Positions 5,238 to 6,857 of a stretch of 6,857 nucleotides of DNA are shown here, one piece after another. Origin of the DNA: Hyphomicrobiaceae bacterium. Its GTDB lineage: Bacteria; Pseudomonadota; Alphaproteobacteria; Rhizobiales; Hyphomicrobiaceae. Each line of letters opens with the position of its first letter. Within the stretch, counting starts at the first letter, position 1. The notes beneath the pieces were generated by a model. That model did no database searches. It saw only the letters and a program-made list of their open reading frames with translations, and was not told the origin of the DNA. The position numbers were made by a program, and so were the translations under genes. The DNA is taken from positions 1-6,857 of the forward strand of contig JAFMSC010000234.1 of the NCBI GenBank assembly GCA_017353825.1, in the 5' to 3' direction.

Positions 5238-6125
5238 ATGGCCAGGATCGGTTTCATCGGGCTCGGCAACATGGGCGTCCCCATGGCGGCCAACCTCGTC
5301 AAGACGGGCCACACGGTACAGGGCTTCGACCTCGTACCGGACAATGTCGCCAAGGCGCAAGCGCGGGGCGTCAGCGCTGCCGTGTCGGCTTCGGACGCGG
5401 TCAAGGGCATTGACGTGGTCATCACGATGCTGCCGGCGGGCAAGGATACCCTGGCAGTCTGGGGCGGAGGCATTCTCAAGGCCGCTACGCCCGGCACGCT
5501 CTTCATCGATTCCTCAACCATTGACGTGGCCTCCGCGAAGGCTGCGCACGGGCTGGCTGCAGAGGCGCACATGTTCTCGCTCGATGCGCCGGTTTCGGGC
5601 GGAGTCGGCGGGGCTGAGGCCGCCACGCTGACCTTCATGTGCGGCGGCGCCACAGACGCCTTCGAACGGGCCAAGCCGATCCTAGAGTCTATGGGCAAGC
5701 GCGTCGTCCACTGCGGCGAGGCCGGTGCCGGCCAGGCGGCCAAAATCTGCAACAACATGATCCTCGGCATCAGCATGATCGGCGTGTGCGAGGCATTCGT
5801 GCTGGCCGAGAAGCTCGGCCTCTCGCACCAGGCCCTCTACGACGTGGCCTCCACCTCGTCGGGCCAGTGCTGGGCTATCACCAGCTACTGCCCGGTGCCT
5901 GGTCCGGTGCCGGCCGCGCCCTCCAACAACGGCTACAAGGCCGGGTTCGCCTCCGCCCTGATGCTGAAGGACCTGAAGCTCGCCCAGGAGGCGGCCTCCG
6001 CGGCGGGAGGCACAACGCCGCTCGGGGCGGCTGCGGCCCAGATCTACGCCATGCACAATGCCTGGGGCGAGGGCGCCACGGATTTTTCCGGCATCATTCA
6101 TCTGATCCGCGGGAAGGGGAGGTAG
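5238..6125 (+). CDS. mmsB: 3-hydroxyisobutyrate dehydrogenase
   Basis: NAD-dependent beta-hydroxyacid dehydrogenase that oxidises 3-hydroxyisobutyrate to methylmalonate semialdehyde, a cytoplasmic step of valine breakdown. The 295-residue length is typical. Rossmann motif GLGNMG (8-13), with Asp31 at the end of the second strand favouring NAD. Substrate-binding signature DAPVSGGVGGAEAATLTF (116-133). Catalytic Lys169 in GQAAKICNNM (165-174), with Asn172/Asn173 following. The C-terminal half contains SSGQCWAITSYCPVPG (207-222), SNNGYKAGF (229-237) and LMLKDLKLA (241-249), close to my recollection of Pseudomonas MmsB, which favours this over the tartronate-semialdehyde reductases of the same superfamily. 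The start is firm: GGGAGG lies seven bases before the ATG. It sits 126 bases after the crotonase and 6 bases before the dehalogenase. No mmsA is in view, and the dehalogenase partner leaves room for another hydroxyacid substrate. Confidence 0.9.
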   Translation: MARIGFIGLGNMGVPMAANLVKTGHTVQGFDLVPDNVAKAQARGVSAAVSASDAVKGIDVVITMLPAGKDTLAVWGGGILKAATPGTLFIDSSTIDVASAKAAHGLAAEAHMFSLDAPVSGGVGGAEAATLTFMCGGATDAFERAKPILESMGKRVVHCGEAGAGQAAKICNNMILGISMIGVCEAFVLAEKLGLSHQALYDVASTSSGQCWAITSYCPVPGPVPAAPSNNGYKAGFASALMLKDLKLAQEAASAAGGTTPLGAAAAQIYAMHNAWGEGATDFSGIIHLIRGKGR

Positions 6126-6131
6126 GTTTTC

Positions 6132-6788
6132 ATGCGGCTCTACGTTTTCGACGCCTACGGCACCCTATTCGATGTGCACGCGGCCGCCGAGCGCCAGAAG
6201 GACTCGATCGGGCCGAAGTGGAAGGAGCTGTCGCTGATCTGGCGCGCCAAGCACCTGGAGTACACGTGGGTGTACAGCCTTGCCGGCAAGCAAGCGATGT
6301 TCTGGATGCTGGCCCAGCGCAGCCTCGACTTGGCCATCTCCGAGGTGGGCGGCGGCATCTCAACTGACGTGCGAGCGCGCCTGCTCGCCTCTTATCGCAC
6401 CATGGACCCCTATCCAGAGGTGCGCGAGGTGCTCTCCGTGCTAAAGGCGCGCGGTGACAAGCTCGCGATCCTGTCGAACGGTGATGCCGACATGCTCACC
6501 GAAGCCGTGCGCGGCGCCAAGCTCGAGGGCATATTCGATGCCGTGATTTCGGTGGTATCGGCCGGCATCTTCAAGCCGAGCCCCAAGGTCTACCAGCTCG
6601 TCGTCGGCCGCTTCGGTATTGCCCCCGCCGAGGTGGCGTTCCACTCCTCCAACCGCTGGGATATCGCCGGCGCCAAGGCCTTTGGATTGCGCACTGTGTG
6701 GGTCAACCGCACCGCCGCGCCGGACGAGTACCCGGACTTGCCCCCTGACCACACAGTCAGCGACTTGCGCGCGCTACTGCAAGGATGA
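6132..6788 (+). CDS. Type II (S)-2-haloacid dehalogenase (HAD superfamily)
   Basis: Hydrolyses L-2-haloacids to D-2-hydroxyacids through an aspartyl-ester intermediate (EC 3.8.1.2 type). The length is 218 residues. Every residue I recall as catalytic in Pseudomonas L-DEX YL appears three positions earlier here: Asp7 nucleophile and Thr11 in FDAYGTLFDV, Arg38 (halide/carboxylate site), Ser115-Asn116 in ILSNG, Lys148 in FKPSPKVY with Tyr154, and Ser172/Asn174/Asp177 in HSSNRWDIAGAKAFG, with Trp176. The C-terminal RTVWVNR is also typical. It is therefore probably an active dehalogenase rather than a generic HAD phosphatase; the natural substrate is unknown and could be a non-halogenated analogue. 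The start has GGGGAGG overlapping the mmsB stop, 6 bases away, indicating translational coupling. No good terminator is visible in the 69 bases after the stop. Confidence 0.92.
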   Translation: MRLYVFDAYGTLFDVHAAAERQKDSIGPKWKELSLIWRAKHLEYTWVYSLAGKQAMFWMLAQRSLDLAISEVGGGISTDVRARLLASYRTMDPYPEVREVLSVLKARGDKLAILSNGDADMLTEAVRGAKLEGIFDAVISVVSAGIFKPSPKVYQLVVGRFGIAPAEVAFHSSNRWDIAGAKAFGLRTVWVNRTAAPDEYPDLPPDHTVSDLRALLQG

Positions 6789-6857
6789 GAGGGGCAAGCA
6801 TCGATCCCTACACAACAACCCCGCCAGATGGCGCGGTACTGCCTTTCGGAGACCTCG

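Noticed and set aside
6820..6835. CGCC/GGCG hairpin after the dehalogenase as the operon terminator
   Set aside because: The stem is only about 4 bp and no T-tract follows it.
6828..6857. ATG at 6828 opening a frame to the right edge
   Set aside because: Only ten codons are visible and no ribosome-binding site precedes it, so a new gene cannot be claimed.

Overview
The window is GC-rich chromosomal DNA, most likely from an alphaproteobacterium of the Hyphomicrobiales (Rhizobiales) type. The basis for this is a perfect CtrA-type box (TTAA-N7-TTAAC) at 2387-2402, a short secreted His/Tyr-rich protein of a kind common in that order, an orphan tripartite-tricarboxylate (Bug-type) solute-binding protein, and uniformly high G/C at third codon positions. 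The taxon is inferred from style, not from a marker gene. I see no rRNA, tRNA, insertion sequence, integrase, phage gene or CRISPR array.

Layout, left to right. 1-235: no gene that I can support. 236-1213 (-): periplasmic solute-binding protein of the TctC/Bug family. 1384-2292 (+): diacylglycerol/sphingosine-kinase-fold lipid kinase, divergent from the binding protein, with a candidate promoter in the shared gap. 2293-3061: a 770-base stretch with no convincing protein gene but with organised signals: the CtrA box, three consecutive small hairpins, a 21-bp repeat and a very strong intrinsic terminator on the + strand. I read it as a possible CtrA-controlled non-coding RNA. 3062-3361 (-): small secreted Tyr/His/Trp-rich protein, with its own hairpin terminator facing the + one. 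3362-3763: divergent intergenic region. 3764-4105 (+): small protein with one C-terminal membrane helix, function unknown. 4311-6788 (+): three-gene catabolic cluster made of a crotonase-fold enzyme, a 3-hydroxyisobutyrate dehydrogenase (mmsB) and a type II L-2-haloacid dehalogenase.

The cluster probably handles short-chain acids or acyl-CoAs. mmsB oxidises 3-hydroxyisobutyrate-like hydroxyacids, and the haloacid dehalogenase, whose catalytic set is intact, would hydrolyse L-2-haloacids. The crotonase homologue has lost both glutamates used by true enoyl-CoA hydratases, so its reaction is open. The last two genes are only 6 bases apart, with the ribosome-binding site of the third overlapping the stop of the second. 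Upstream of the cluster lies a perfect 15-bp tandem repeat that carries GANTC (CcrM methylation) sites.

The most interesting unexplained items are the CtrA-box-to-terminator interval (about 2387-2976), the active-site-altered crotonase in its dehydrogenase/dehalogenase context, and the methylation-site-bearing tandem repeat before that operon.
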